Assembly (NCBI RefSeq): GCF_000270245.1
Contig: NC_015635.1
Coordinates: 3,410,001-3,474,000, forward strand
DNA: 64,000 bases
Direction of reading: 5' to 3'
Origin: Microlunatus phosphovorus NM-1
GTDB taxonomy: Bacteria; Actinomycetota; Actinomycetes; Propionibacteriales; Propionibacteriaceae
The position numbers and the translations under genes are program-made. Positions 1 through 9,642 of the stretch are shown piece after piece (positions within the stretch are counted from its first letter, which is position 1; each line of letters starts with the position of its first letter). The notes under the pieces were generated by a model. That model saw only the letters and a list, made by a program, of their open reading frames with translations, searched no databases and was not told the origin of the DNA.

Positions 1-1401
1 CCGAGCGGTCAGCTCGGCATAGAACGGGGCGATGTCGGCGTTGCGCCGGGCGAGCAGGGCGATGTCGGCCCAGTGCGCCGCCGTGCCGTCGGTGCGGGCC
101 GCGATCACCTGGTCGGCGACCCAGCTGACCTCCTCCGGCCAGGTCTCGAAGGTCGCCGCCCGGACCTGACCCGGCGAGGTGCCGTCCGGCGCGACCAGGA
201 ACCCCATCCCGTGCGTTCCCCCGCTCGAACCCGCCGGATCCACGGTCCCCTCGCGCAGCGTCGTCTCGCGCAGCGGGCGGCTGAGGACGTTCGCCACGTC
301 GAGGATGGTCTGCCCGCTGCGCCGATTGACCGTCAGGGCGAACCGGGCGGCCGGGCGCCCGGTCGAGGTCTTGAACTGGTCGGCGAAGGAGGTGATGTTG
401 CTGGCCGCCGCGCCCCGCCAGCCATAGATCGCCTGGAACGGGTCGCCGACCGCAGTCACCGGATGTCCCATGCCTTCGTGTGGCGTGTATCCCGAGAAGA
501 GACCGCGCAACATCTTCGCCTGAGCGGCGGACGTGTCCTGGTATTCATCCAGCAGCACGACCCGGTAGGTCGAACGGGCCAGCTCCGAGACCGCGGGCAC
601 CTCCTGGGCGAGCCGAGCGGCGATCGCCATCTGATCGGCGAACTCGACCACGCCCAGCCGCTGCTTGAGCTGCTGATAGGCGACCACCAGACTGGCCAGC
701 TCCAGCCGCTCCTGCGCAGCGGCGGCAGCCTTCTTCACGTCGGCATAGACATTGCCGTAGCGGTTCAGCGGTGCCGAGGCCAGCTCCAGCAGGTGAGCGT
801 GCGCGTGCGGATCGAGCTCGCCGGTCGAGACCAGATGCTGCTGCAGGTCGGCATCCAGCCGCAGCACCCGCTCGGTGACCGAGGCCGGCCGCAGCCGGGA
901 GATGTGCTCGAACGGACCGGCGGCCTCGCGTACGACCCGGGACGCCAGCCGATAGCGCGTCGCCCCGGTGATCATGGTCGGGTCCGTCTCGTAGCCCAGC
1001 CGCAGGCCGTGCTCGGAGACCAGCCGGGCGGCGAACGCGTCGTAGGTCATGATCACCTGCTCGCCACCGGCGTCCACGCCCTCGGCCGGCACCACTCCGG
1101 CGCGCTCCAGCGCCGAGCGGACCCGCAGCGACAGCTCCGCGGCCGCCTTTCGGGTGAAGGTGAGACCGAGCACCTCCTCAGGTCGGACCTGTCCGGTGCC
1201 GACCAGCCAGACGACCCGGGCCGCCATCACGGTCGTCTTGCCCGAGCCGGCCCCGGCAATGATCACGCCAGGTTCCAGCGGGGCGGTGATCGCCGCCAAC
1301 TGCTGATCCGAGAAGGCGATCTGCAGGGCCTCACTCAGCTCGCCCGGATCGTTGAAGACCGCCGTGCCGCGGTCGGGCAGCGGCAGGTTGACCACGCTCA
1401 C
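1..1401 (-). CDS. adnB: AdnB-like UvrD-family helicase-nuclease subunit, 3' part missing (window edge)
   Basis: The open frame starts at GTG (1399-1401) and stays open to base 1, giving 467 codons of a longer protein. Visible SF1 helicase motifs are Walker A GAGSGKTT near residue 52, TRKAAAEL (motif Ia), Walker B LLDEYQDT near residue 285, and GDPFQAIYGWRGA (motif III region). The start overlaps the stop of the upstream helicase gene in a GTGA, so the two are translationally coupled. In mycobacteria, AdnA and AdnB form a heterodimeric motor-nuclease that resects double-strand breaks. Gene order (longer first gene with a RecB-like nuclease, second UvrD-like gene) matches adnA-adnB. The nuclease domain expected at the C-terminus lies outside the window. 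The family is certain; the AdnB name rests on the pairing. Confidence 0.88.
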   Translation of the reverse strand, partial: MSVVNLPLPDRGTAVFNDPGELSEALQIAFSDQQLAAITAPLEPGVIIAGAGSGKTTVMAARVVWLVGTGQVRPEEVLGLTFTRKAAAELSLRVRSALERAGVVPAEGVDAGGEQVIMTYDAFAARLVSEHGLRLGYETDPTMITGATRYRLASRVVREAAGPFEHISRLRPASVTERVLRLDADLQQHLVSTGELDPHAHAHLLELASAPLNRYGNVYADVKKAAAAAQERLELASLVVAYQQLKQRLGVVEFADQMAIAARLAQEVPAVSELARSTYRVVLLDEYQDTSAAQAKMLRGLFSGYTPHEGMGHPVTAVGDPFQAIYGWRGAAASNITSFADQFKTSTGRPAARFALTVNRRSGQTILDVANVLSRPLRETTLREGTVDPAGSSGGTHGMGFLVAPDGTSPGQVRAATFETWPEEVSWVADQVIAARTDGTAAHWADIALLARRNADIAPFYAELTAR

Positions 1402-4400
1402 GAGACCACCTGCCGTCCCGTCGGCACGGCCGGACAGCTCGCGGCGAACGAGCACCAGCGGCAGCCGGGACCCACCCGGGCGACGAACCGCTCCTGGCGT
1501 ACCAGGTGGGCGGCCACCGCCAGCCGGCGATGCACCCAGGTCGGCTGCTGGTCGATCCCGGCCGGCAGGTCGCCCGGATCAGGCCCGTCGTCGGGACGCT
1601 CGGTCGGCCAACCGACGTCGTCCAGCGCCGCCTGATGAAACGAACGCGGCAGACCACCGCTGTCGCCCAGCCGGAGATACACCAGCTCGGCACCGCCCGG
1701 CCGAGCACCCGGTCCGGCCAGATCGTCGAAGGCACCGGCCGCGACTGCCAGCTGGTAGATCCCCATCTGGTCCTGCACGGCCACGTCGGCGGCCTGCGGA
1801 GCGGACCGGGAGGTCTTGAAGTCGACGATCCGGATCCGGCCGTCTGAGTCTCGCTCGACCCGGTCCGCGCTGCCGGTGAGCAGGACCTGATCCGAGCCCA
1901 GGTCGATCAGGACGCGGAACCTGACCTCGGTGCCGAGCAAGGTGAGCTGCGGACGCGCGGACTGCCAGCTGACGAACCGATCGAGGGCCGCCTCGGCCTC
2001 GGCGCGCTCCACCGTGGACAGCCACTTGGCGTCGAAGCTCAACTGATCCCACACCTGTTCCAGGTGCCCCACCAGCTCACTGCTCGGTACGTCGGCGCGG
2101 GCCCCGTGATCGGCCAGCACATGGATCACCGAGCCGAAGGTCGCCGCGGTATTGCGGGCCGGGTCCGCCTGGCCCTTACGCGACAGGAACCACTGGCGGG
2201 GGCAGCCCAGCAGTCCGGCGAGCTGGCTGCCGGACAGGGCGATCGGCGCGTCCGGCGCGGTCACCGGCTCCAGCGTCGCGAGGTCGGAGAGCTCGCGCAT
2301 CCCCCACCACCGGACCGGGTCGGCCGCCGGCACCAGCTGCCGTCCACGCTCGTCGACCACATCCGCGACCCGGGCCAGCCGCGCGGCGGCCTCCTCCCGC
2401 AGCGCCGGTGGCGACTCGGGATCGGCACAGGTACGCCGCAGCTCAGCCACCAGCGCGGCCAAGGTCAGGGGTCGTCGGGGCCGGCCATGGACCGACTCCA
2501 CCCGAACCCCCAACTCGGCCAGGAACCGCGACGGCTGGTCCCCTTCGCCTTCGGTCCCCGCGACCGCAGTGACGATCAGCCGACGCCGGGCCCGCGTCGC
2601 CGCGACGTAGAACAACCGGCGCTCCTCGGCGATCCGTGAAGCCGTCGGCTCGATCTCGTCGAGCCCATGAGGGCTGAGCCGGTCCGGCTCCAGCAGCGAG
2701 CCACGACGCCGGATGTCGGGCCAGCTGCCTTCCTGAACCCCGGCGATGACCACCAGATCCCATTCCAGGCCCTTGGCCCGGTGCGCGGTCAGCAGCCGCA
2801 CGGCGCCACCTCGCAGATCAGCCTCGCGGAGTGTGTCGGCGGGGATCTGCTGTCCCTCGACCTCGGCCAGAAAGCCGGTCACTCCGCGCAGTCCGGCTAC
2901 CTCCTCGGAGCGATGGGCGATGTCGAACAGCGCGCAGATCGAGTCGAGGTCCCGATTGGCCCGCCGACCCGACTCACCACCCAGCGACGCCTGCTCGCGG
3001 AGCCGGTCCGGCCATCGCGTACCGGTCCACAGCACCCAGAGGGCCTCCTCCGCGGTGCCACCTGCGGTGATACAGCGTTCGCACCGCTGCAACAGCTCAG
3101 CCAGAGCGGCCGCGCCGCGGAGCTCGGGGCGGTCCGCTCCCTCGGCTCGCAGGTCGGCGATCAGCTCGGGCTCCTGCAGCGCAGCGGCGATCAGCTGATT
3201 CGACGGCCGGGGCAGTGCGCTTCCCGCCAGTTCGGACCGCTCGGCCTGGCGCAGAGCCCGGCCGAGTCGACGTACCGCCATCGCATCCAGTCCGCCCAAT
3301 GGGGTGGTGAGCAGCAACTGTCCCTCGTCGGGGTCGATCTGCCGGCCGTTCGCCGCGATCTTCAGCGCCAGCAGCAGCGGACTGACCGCTGGGTCGATGG
3401 CTAGTGGGATCTCGTCTCCGGCCACCTCGACCGGCACCCCGGCCGCGGTCAGCGCCCGGCTGAGCCCGGGGATCATCGCCCGGCCCGCGCGCACCAGCAC
3501 CGCCATCGACTCCCACGGCACCCCCTCGCGCAGATGCGCGGCCCGCAGCAGCTCGGCGATCTGATCGGCCTCGGCGCCGGGCGAGTCGTAGGTGTAGGCC
3601 TCTACTCGCCCGTACGGCAGTCCCGTCGCCGAGCGCGGCGACCGAAAGGACTTGCGGAGGTCAGCGGGGAGCGCGCCGGGGAGTGCCAGCCGGTCGGCGA
3701 CGCCCCGGCTGGCGGCCAGCAGCGCGGGTCCGAACCGGCGGGTCTCCCCCAGCGCCAGCACAGGTGCCGGCGCGCCCTCCTTGGTGCGGAATCGATGCGG
3801 GAACTCGGTGATGCCCCGCGACTGAGCGCCCCGGAACGCATACACCGACTGATCCGGATCGCCGGCGACGACCAGATTGCGACCGTCGCCGGCGATCACC
3901 TGCAGCAGCCGCACCTGAGCCGGGTCGGTGTCTTGGAACTCGTCGACGAACACCTCGTCGATCTCGCTGCGCAGCTTGGCGGCCACCTCCGGGTCGGACA
4001 GCAGGATACGACTGCGGTGCACCAGTTCGGCGTAGTCGATCACCTGCTCGGCGTCGAGCACGTCCAGGTATTCCTCGAAGAACTCGCCCACCGCGATCCA
4101 CTCGACCCGATCCGCCGCCGCACCGGCGTCGACCACGTCCTCGGGATCCATCCCCAGCTGGCGGGCCTTGGCCACCACCGAGCGCACCTCGGAGGCGAAG
4201 GCCCGGGTGCCGAACGCCCGGTCCAGGCTGTCCGGCCACGCGACGCGCCGGGTCTCCCGGGTGCCGGCCAGGGTCTCGCGAATCCGGAACTCCTGCTCCG
4301 GCGCGGTGAGCAGTCGCAGCGGGTGCGCCAGCGGATCAGCACCGGGGCCCGGGTCTGTGCCGCCATTCTCGGACCAGACGCCCGTGTCGGAGAAGCGGCG

Positions 4401-4769
4401 GACCAGCGCATAGCAGAAGGCGTGGAAGGTGAGCACCATCGGTGTCACCACCGTGCGGCCCTGCCGAGCCGCGATCCGGGTGCGCAGGTCGGCAGCGGCC
4501 TTGCGAGAGAAGGTCAACACCAGCACCCGGTCGGGGGTCATGCCCCGGTTCGCGATCCGATCGACCACCGACTCGACCAGCGTGGTGGTCTTCCCCGTCC
4601 CCGGCCCGGCGAGCACCAGCAGCGGACCACCGGGATGGTCCACCACCGCCCGCTGGAACGGATCCAGCACGGGGGCAGCCAGCGGCTCCCGCCGAGGTCG
4701 GACGAGCGTGTACATGATTTGGGTCAGGCGCCTTCGAGGTCGTACGGATCGATGCTCAGATTCCACCAC
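1398..4769 (-). CDS. adnA: AdnA-like ATP-dependent helicase with C-terminal RecB-type nuclease
   Basis: This 1123-residue protein carries Walker A AGPGTGKTT near residue 54, TFSRKAAADL, Walker B VDEFQDTDP near residue 275, and GDPDQSVYAFRGAQ. The C-terminal third has a PD-(D/E)XK RecB-like nuclease, with GSADRVERD followed by IVDFKTS near residue 980. A cysteine in LLGCPRQW near residue 855 plus three clustered cysteines (GCRWCSFAASCP) near residue 1110 fit the Fe-S cluster that staples AddB/AdnA-type nucleases. Length fits mycobacterial AdnA (about 1050 residues). The start is GTG at 4769 without a clear ribosome site; ATG at 4715 is a good alternative and removes an 18-residue basic lead. 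It is coupled to the downstream adnB. Predicted role: end resection at double-strand breaks. Confidence 0.92.
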   Translation of the reverse strand: MVESEHRSVRPRRRLTQIMYTLVRPRREPLAAPVLDPFQRAVVDHPGGPLLVLAGPGTGKTTTLVESVVDRIANRGMTPDRVLVLTFSRKAAADLRTRIAARQGRTVVTPMVLTFHAFCYALVRRFSDTGVWSENGGTDPGPGADPLAHPLRLLTAPEQEFRIRETLAGTRETRRVAWPDSLDRAFGTRAFASEVRSVVAKARQLGMDPEDVVDAGAAADRVEWIAVGEFFEEYLDVLDAEQVIDYAELVHRSRILLSDPEVAAKLRSEIDEVFVDEFQDTDPAQVRLLQVIAGDGRNLVVAGDPDQSVYAFRGAQSRGITEFPHRFRTKEGAPAPVLALGETRRFGPALLAASRGVADRLALPGALPADLRKSFRSPRSATGLPYGRVEAYTYDSPGAEADQIAELLRAAHLREGVPWESMAVLVRAGRAMIPGLSRALTAAGVPVEVAGDEIPLAIDPAVSPLLLALKIAANGRQIDPDEGQLLLTTPLGGLDAMAVRRLGRALRQAERSELAGSALPRPSNQLIAAALQEPELIADLRAEGADRPELRGAAALAELLQRCERCITAGGTAEEALWVLWTGTRWPDRLREQASLGGESGRRANRDLDSICALFDIAHRSEEVAGLRGVTGFLAEVEGQQIPADTLREADLRGGAVRLLTAHRAKGLEWDLVVIAGVQEGSWPDIRRRGSLLEPDRLSPHGLDEIEPTASRIAEERRLFYVAATRARRRLIVTAVAGTEGEGDQPSRFLAELGVRVESVHGRPRRPLTLAALVAELRRTCADPESPPALREEAAARLARVADVVDERGRQLVPAADPVRWWGMRELSDLATLEPVTAPDAPIALSGSQLAGLLGCPRQWFLSRKGQADPARNTAATFGSVIHVLADHGARADVPSSELVGHLEQVWDQLSFDAKWLSTVERAEAEAALDRFVSWQSARPQLTLLGTEVRFRVLIDLGSDQVLLTGSADRVERDSDGRIRIVDFKTSRSAPQAADVAVQDQMGIYQLAVAAGAFDDLAGPGARPGGAELVYLRLGDSGGLPRSFHQAALDDVGWPTERPDDGPDPGDLPAGIDQQPTWVHRRLAVAAHLVRQERFVARVGPGCRWCSFAASCPAVPTGRQVVS

Positions 4770-4896
4770 TCGCCACTGACAGTGTTGTCGACGACTCGCT
4801 GTTCAGCCGCGCCCTGCCCCAGCTCCCCACTCCGGACCCGACCCCCACTTCGCACCAGCTGATGCGACTGCGCACCACGCCCGCCTGATGCGCAGT

Positions 4897-4960
4897 CGAC
4901 CTAGATGGTGCGGAGTCGAATCTGGGGCCGACCTAAATGGTGCGGAGTCGAATCTGGGGT
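4897..4960. repeat. Two tandem copies of a 32-bp unit
   Basis: Units 4897-4928 and 4929-4960 differ at only two positions (G/A in CTAGATGG versus CTAAATGG, and the last base). Just upstream, at 4862-4900, are related inverted words (GCGACTGCGCA and TGCGCAGTCG). The repeat lies in the 220-bp gap between two minus-strand genes, upstream of adnA. No coding signal covers it. Function unknown; it could be a regulatory array for adnAB or a replication-slippage product. Confidence 0.85.
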
Positions 4961-4989
4961 CAACGCCCAGCCGGCAGCCAAACCTCGGC

Positions 4990-6717
4990 TCACAGCACCT
5001 CGCGGTCGCCGCGGACGGCCGACAGCACGACGATCGCGGCGGCGGCCAGCAAGGCGGTGCCCAGCACCAGTTCACCCAGCTCGGCGAACCCGTTCACGGC
5101 CGAGAACGTCTGGGGGCGCCGGATCAAGACGTCGGCAGCGACCACGGTGACGGTGAGCAGCGGATAGCCCAGCGCCAGCAGCACCCGGGTCGACCGGCCG
5201 ATCCGGCGGCCGGTGGTGTTGGCCCAGTCCGACGCAGTCAGGAAGTCCCAGGTGACACCGAACAGCACGAAGGCCACGCCGCTGCTGCCCACCAGCGCCG
5301 CCACCGGGTCGGCGATCACCGAGCGCATCGAGAGCACGATTGCCAGGGTGAGCACGGCGGCCAGCCCCAGCGCCCGATCGCGCGACAGGCGTCGGGTCAC
5401 CAGCAACCAGCCGGTCACGACCACGATCCCCGCCGTCACCACGCTGACCAACGCGTCGGGATCCACCCAGAAGGCCCAGCGATAGCCGGTGAGGAGCCGG
5501 AAGGAAAGGGCGAAGAACATCACGCCCGTGCTCCCCAGTACGAGCGCGAGGCCCGGTCGTCGGCGTCGAGCCTGCCACAGGCCGACGACCACCAGGATCA
5601 CACCCAGCAGCACCCGGAACCCGTCCAACAGCCGGTCTATCCACGGCGTCGTGTCGACGCTCTCCGGCGCGTACGAGGGGTTCAGGCTCACCACGATCTG
5701 GAAGCCGAAGATGAGGACGTAGACCGGGATCATCAACGCGATCGTGGCGGCGCCCACTCCGATCGAGATACGACTGAGGTCCTCGGGCAGTTCAGCGACG
5801 GAGACGTCGCGAAGTGGCGTCAGCCGCGAGACCAGCCACCCCAAGCCGACAAACCCCGCAACCAGCACGACGGCCGGCACCAGGGCGCGCCAGCCACTGT
5901 TGGCCACGTCGAAGTCGCTCAGCCGCCTCACTTCCTGCGCCAGCCGCAGCACCACCACCGCCCCGAGCACCACGTACGGCCAGCTGCCCGCGGCCAGTCG
6001 CTGGGTCGTTCTGGTCGCGGCCATGGTCACACCGACTGCGATCTCGGCTACCGCCGCGCCAGCGGCGATCACGGCCGGTAGCACGATGAAGGTCAGCAGG
6101 CTCATGGTCTGGTCCAAGAAGACCGGTGCCATCCGATAGCCCAGCCGACGGCTCGTCTCGGCGAGGGCGAGCGTGCAGAGCGCGAGCACCAGACCGATCA
6201 GCCCCAGGACGAGCGGGAACTCCCACCAGGCCGGCTCCCGACGTCGCCCGATGACCGTCAACACCACGACGACCAGCACCGTGAGTCCAGCCGCTATGAC
6301 CGGCGATCGGGCAATCGTCGACGTGTGGACAGCCGACCCCACGACGGTCGCAGACGACCAGATCCCGAGCAGCAGGGCGAGCGCCACCAGCCCGATCATC
6401 TTCATCCACCAGGGACCATGGATGGCCGCCACCGTGAACAGGGCGAGGCAGAAGCCCAACAGGAAGGTCAGCAGCCAGACGACCCCGTCGGGCACGCTAC
6501 TGGTGACCGAGTTGGGCACACTCAGCGACGACCAGGATCGGATCGGCGCCGATACCAGAGCCACCACCCCGGCGAGCACGAACAGCACGCAGCCCACGGC
6601 CACCACCGCTCGCAGCCCGTACGGCCACTGCCCGTCGTCTCGGAGCCGACCCTCCCGGACCCGGGCCACCAGCCCTTGGTCGAGGACGGTTCGGACCGCG
6701 TCGCGCACCCGGCTCAC
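4990..6717 (-). CDS. Polytopic membrane protein of unknown function
   Basis: This 575-residue protein is mostly hydrophobic, with roughly 12-14 predicted membrane segments. The first spans about residues 38-57, followed by GVVWLLTFLLGFCLALFTV, and the pattern continues to the C-terminus. Short arginine-rich loops such as RRREP and ARRRRPG suggest cytosolic loops. No catalytic motif or known transporter signature was recognised. The GTG start overlaps the stop of the upstream beta-propeller gene as GTGA, so the two are coupled and probably act together at the membrane. Could be a permease, a flippase-like scaffold or a DUF family member; I cannot choose. Confidence 0.85.
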   Translation of the reverse strand: MSRVRDAVRTVLDQGLVARVREGRLRDDGQWPYGLRAVVAVGCVLFVLAGVVALVSAPIRSWSSLSVPNSVTSSVPDGVVWLLTFLLGFCLALFTVAAIHGPWWMKMIGLVALALLLGIWSSATVVGSAVHTSTIARSPVIAAGLTVLVVVVLTVIGRRREPAWWEFPLVLGLIGLVLALCTLALAETSRRLGYRMAPVFLDQTMSLLTFIVLPAVIAAGAAVAEIAVGVTMAATRTTQRLAAGSWPYVVLGAVVVLRLAQEVRRLSDFDVANSGWRALVPAVVLVAGFVGLGWLVSRLTPLRDVSVAELPEDLSRISIGVGAATIALMIPVYVLIFGFQIVVSLNPSYAPESVDTTPWIDRLLDGFRVLLGVILVVVGLWQARRRRPGLALVLGSTGVMFFALSFRLLTGYRWAFWVDPDALVSVVTAGIVVVTGWLLVTRRLSRDRALGLAAVLTLAIVLSMRSVIADPVAALVGSSGVAFVLFGVTWDFLTASDWANTTGRRIGRSTRVLLALGYPLLTVTVVAADVLIRRPQTFSAVNGFAELGELVLGTALLAAAAIVVLSAVRGDREVL

Positions 6718-8696
6718 GGCTCGGAGCTCCAGGTCGTGAACGCCCAGCCCGCGACGTCGAAGACGATCACGCCGTGGCGATAGGGCGCCGCCATGTACGC
6801 CACACTTGCCAGCGTCCGTTTCGGGGTGTCGACCCGCCTTCGCAGGGACAGCTCGCGGTCGCGGAACTCGGCGCTGGAGGTGCCCCAGCCGACCATCGTG
6901 TCGCCCACCACGGTCACCGCCGCATACGCCGGCAGCCGTTGCTGAACGACCCCATGCTTGTCGATCGCCAGGGTGTCCAGCCTGGTGGCAGCCAGCAACA
7001 GATCACCGAAAGGCTGCAGCGCATCCAGCGTGCCGGTCTGCGGGAGCAACCAGCGATGCCGGCCCGAGGTGATGTCCAGGGCGTCCAGGGTCCCCTCGTG
7101 ACGTACTACGACGAGGTCACCGAAGACCGCGCCGAGAGTGCCCGAGACCTCACTGGTCCACAGTCGCTCACCGCTGTCCGCGGCGAAGGCGGTGGTGGTC
7201 CCACCTTGGTCCAAAGCAACGACGACGCGCGAGTCGGCGACCAATGGTGCGCTCAGCTGTTCGGCGATCTGGGCATGCCAGATCTCGGCTCCGGTGAGGA
7301 CGTCGACCACCCGTACGCCGCCCGCCACGTCCCCGATCGCGACCCGTCGGTCGTCGACCCGGATCGCCGGACGAAAGGCCACGTCGTCCAGCGCGACGGT
7401 CCACAGCCGTACGCCGGTGTCGGTATAGCCCACCGCCTCCCGCCGGCTCGTGGTCACGACCACGACCTTGCCGAAACCAGCGAGACTCAGCACGGTGCCG
7501 CCGGGGTGCATCCGCCACAGCGTCGTCCAGGAGTCGATGGTCCGTGGCGTCGTCGCGACCAGGTCGTCGCTGCTGGTGGGGCGAATGAGCAGCCCCGAGG
7601 CAGTCACCACCGAGGGCAGCAGCCCAGGTGAACCGGTCATCTGGCCCGGTCCCAAGGTGGGATCGGCCGAACGAAGCTCGAAGTCGCGTCGTCGCCAGGT
7701 CGTGGGATCGGTCCATTCCCAGGTCTCGTCGACGGTCTGCACACCAACGGTCGGGGCACCGGACGACGCCGCGACGGAGGTGGTCCGGGTCGCACCGTCG
7801 ACGGTCTCCTCCGAGACGATCCCTCGGCCCTGACACCACAGCTTGGCCACTTCCCGCTTGGTCACCTGCCGCGGGGTCCCGCGCGGCCCCGATGTCACTG
7901 ACTCCACGATCGTCCCGGAGACCCGCAGACAGCCCGGCTCGGCGGCCTCCGCCCGGAGGTCGCTGCGATAGGCGCGGGGGCCGACCTTGCCCTCGCTCGA
8001 CCAACTGGCTCCGGCAGAGACATCTGCCGGCAGTTCGACCAGTCCCGGTGTGTAGACGTCGGCGGCCGCGGCATCGGAGTCGGCGATCAGCGTCACTGCC
8101 TGGTCGACCTGATAGACCCGAACCCGCTGCGGCTCGCCCATGCTGCCGATCTTGGTGCCGGTAGTCCGCCAGAGCCGGATCCGATCGAGTCGATCGAACC
8201 CGACGACCCCGCCCACCTTGGCGCCCAGCGTGAAGTCCAAGCCGTTGTGCACCAGATCCCCGGTCCGCCGAGACGACTCCTCGACGAGCTTGCCGGTCAC
8301 TGTGCGGTCGCCCGTCGTGGTCGTCTGCACCCGATAGCTGACCGCTCCATCATCTGGCAGATAACCCGATGCCGTGGTCCGGCCACCTCCTGCGCCGCCC
8401 TGGTCGGCAACGAAGAGAGCACCCGCCACCAACACGGTGACCAGGCTCACCACGAGCAACGGCAGCCAACGCGGTCGATGTCTGCTCGGCAGGTCAGGCG
8501 GGTGAGTTCTGGTGCCGCTCTGCACGTTCGGCCCCGCTGGCGGATCCCAGCCCGGGTCGACGCCCCCGTACGGGCCGCCCTCGCTCGGCTGCTCCGGCGC
8601 CGGCATCGTGGACCAGTCCTGCACGGGGTACGGCGACCATCGCTCCCCGTCGCCGCCGGCTCCCGGCGGACCACCCCACGTCGACATGGTCGCCAT
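6714..8696 (-). CDS. Membrane-anchored PQQ-like beta-propeller protein
   Basis: The 660-residue protein has a Pro/Gly-rich cytosolic N-terminus (about 1-75), one membrane segment near residues 77-96 (LPLLVVSLVTVLVAGALFVA), a beta-rich middle, and a C-terminal half with repeated blades. Blade-like signatures include DVLTGAEIWHAQI, AADSGERLWTSEV and DITSGRHRWLLP, the typical pattern of PQQ/quinoprotein-like propellers. No metal or PQQ-binding residues stand out, so a binding or scaffold role is more likely than dehydrogenase activity. It is coupled to the downstream polytopic membrane protein and forms a two-gene unit. The propeller should face the outside. Start ATG at 8696; a second ATG three codons later is equally possible. 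Confidence 0.85.
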   Translation of the reverse strand: MATMSTWGGPPGAGGDGERWSPYPVQDWSTMPAPEQPSEGGPYGGVDPGWDPPAGPNVQSGTRTHPPDLPSRHRPRWLPLLVVSLVTVLVAGALFVADQGGAGGGRTTASGYLPDDGAVSYRVQTTTTGDRTVTGKLVEESSRRTGDLVHNGLDFTLGAKVGGVVGFDRLDRIRLWRTTGTKIGSMGEPQRVRVYQVDQAVTLIADSDAAAADVYTPGLVELPADVSAGASWSSEGKVGPRAYRSDLRAEAAEPGCLRVSGTIVESVTSGPRGTPRQVTKREVAKLWCQGRGIVSEETVDGATRTTSVAASSGAPTVGVQTVDETWEWTDPTTWRRRDFELRSADPTLGPGQMTGSPGLLPSVVTASGLLIRPTSSDDLVATTPRTIDSWTTLWRMHPGGTVLSLAGFGKVVVVTTSRREAVGYTDTGVRLWTVALDDVAFRPAIRVDDRRVAIGDVAGGVRVVDVLTGAEIWHAQIAEQLSAPLVADSRVVVALDQGGTTTAFAADSGERLWTSEVSGTLGAVFGDLVVVRHEGTLDALDITSGRHRWLLPQTGTLDALQPFGDLLLAATRLDTLAIDKHGVVQQRLPAYAAVTVVGDTMVGWGTSSAEFRDRELSLRRRVDTPKRTLASVAYMAAPYRHGVIVFDVAGWAFTTWSSEP

Positions 8697-8838
8697 TCAA
8701 GCCGACGCCAGGGTCCTGCCACGGACCCCACGCGTGGGCGAGCGGCACAACCGTGGCTCAGACCGGCGTGGACCTAACACGGCAAATTCACCTCAGGGAT
8801 AAACAGACACAACTGTCGGTTTCTGCTAGCGTAGGGCA

Positions 8839-9642
8839 ATGGCCACTCCCGAGATCTCAGTCCAGCTCTACTCGATCCACGCCGCCCTCGATGCCGACCT
8901 CGACGGCTCCCTCGCCAAGCTCGCCGACATCGGCCTGCAGACGGTCGAGGCCTTCGACTTCGTGCGCCGGGCGGATGCCTTGAAGGAATCCTTCGAGCGG
9001 TACGGGCTGAGCTCGCCCACCGCCCACGCCATCTTGATCGAGGACGAGGGCGTCGCCACCCCCGACGGTCTGCTCACCGTGCCGCCGGCGGAGGAGACCT
9101 TCGCCGCCGCCAATGTGCTCGGCGTGCAAACCGTCATCGACCCCTTCGTCGCACCGGAGCGCTGGACGACCCTGGCGGATGTGCAGCGCAACGCCGATCG
9201 GCTGAATGCCCGCGCCGAGCAGGCGAAGGCCTACGGCCTCAAGGTCGGCTACCACAACCACGACCACGAGCTGACCACCAAGATCGACGACCGCCCCGTC
9301 CTCGAGGTATTCGCCGAACTGCTCGATCCGGCCGTCCAGCTCGAGGTCGACCTCTACTGGGCCAACGCCGGCGGCGCCGACATCGTCGAGCTGCTGCGCC
9401 GCCTCGGCGATCGGGTCGTCGCGGTGCACGTCAAGGACGGCCCGATGCGTCCCGGGATCAGCGCCCGCGAGCTGCCGAAGGATCAGCAGCCGGCCGGCCA
9501 GGGCGACGTGCCGCTGGCCGCGGTGCTCACCGCCGACGACCTGACGATCCCGTACGCGGTGCTGGAGTTCGACCACTACGAGGGCGATGTCTTCGACGGC
9601 CTGGCCCAGGGTTACGCCTGGCTCCAGAAGACTCTGGCCTGA
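8839..9642 (+). CDS. Sugar phosphate isomerase/epimerase-like TIM-barrel protein
   Basis: The 267-residue protein has the AP-endonuclease-2/xylose-isomerase-like fold. Supporting pieces are the N-terminal EISVQLYSIHAALD, GYHNHDHEL with metal-ligand His and Glu candidates, LEVDLYWANAGG, and VAVHVKDGP near residue 200. Such proteins isomerise or epimerise sugars or inositol derivatives using a divalent metal. The substrate cannot be read from sequence. It is a single gene, divergent from the propeller gene. The ATG at 8839 lies only a few bases after a TAGCGT -10-like word, so the leader may be very short. A strong hairpin follows at 9681-9723. Confidence 0.85.
   Translation: MATPEISVQLYSIHAALDADLDGSLAKLADIGLQTVEAFDFVRRADALKESFERYGLSSPTAHAILIEDEGVATPDGLLTVPPAEETFAAANVLGVQTVIDPFVAPERWTTLADVQRNADRLNARAEQAKAYGLKVGYHNHDHELTTKIDDRPVLEVFAELLDPAVQLEVDLYWANAGGADIVELLRRLGDRVVAVHVKDGPMRPGISARELPKDQQPAGQGDVPLAAVLTADDLTIPYAVLEFDHYEGDVFDGLAQGYAWLQKTLA

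Noticed and set aside
73-1635. 520-codon plus-strand frame opposite adnB and adnA
   Set aside because: The opposite strand carries all helicase motifs in order; the plus-strand product is Arg/Gln/Pro-rich without any domain.
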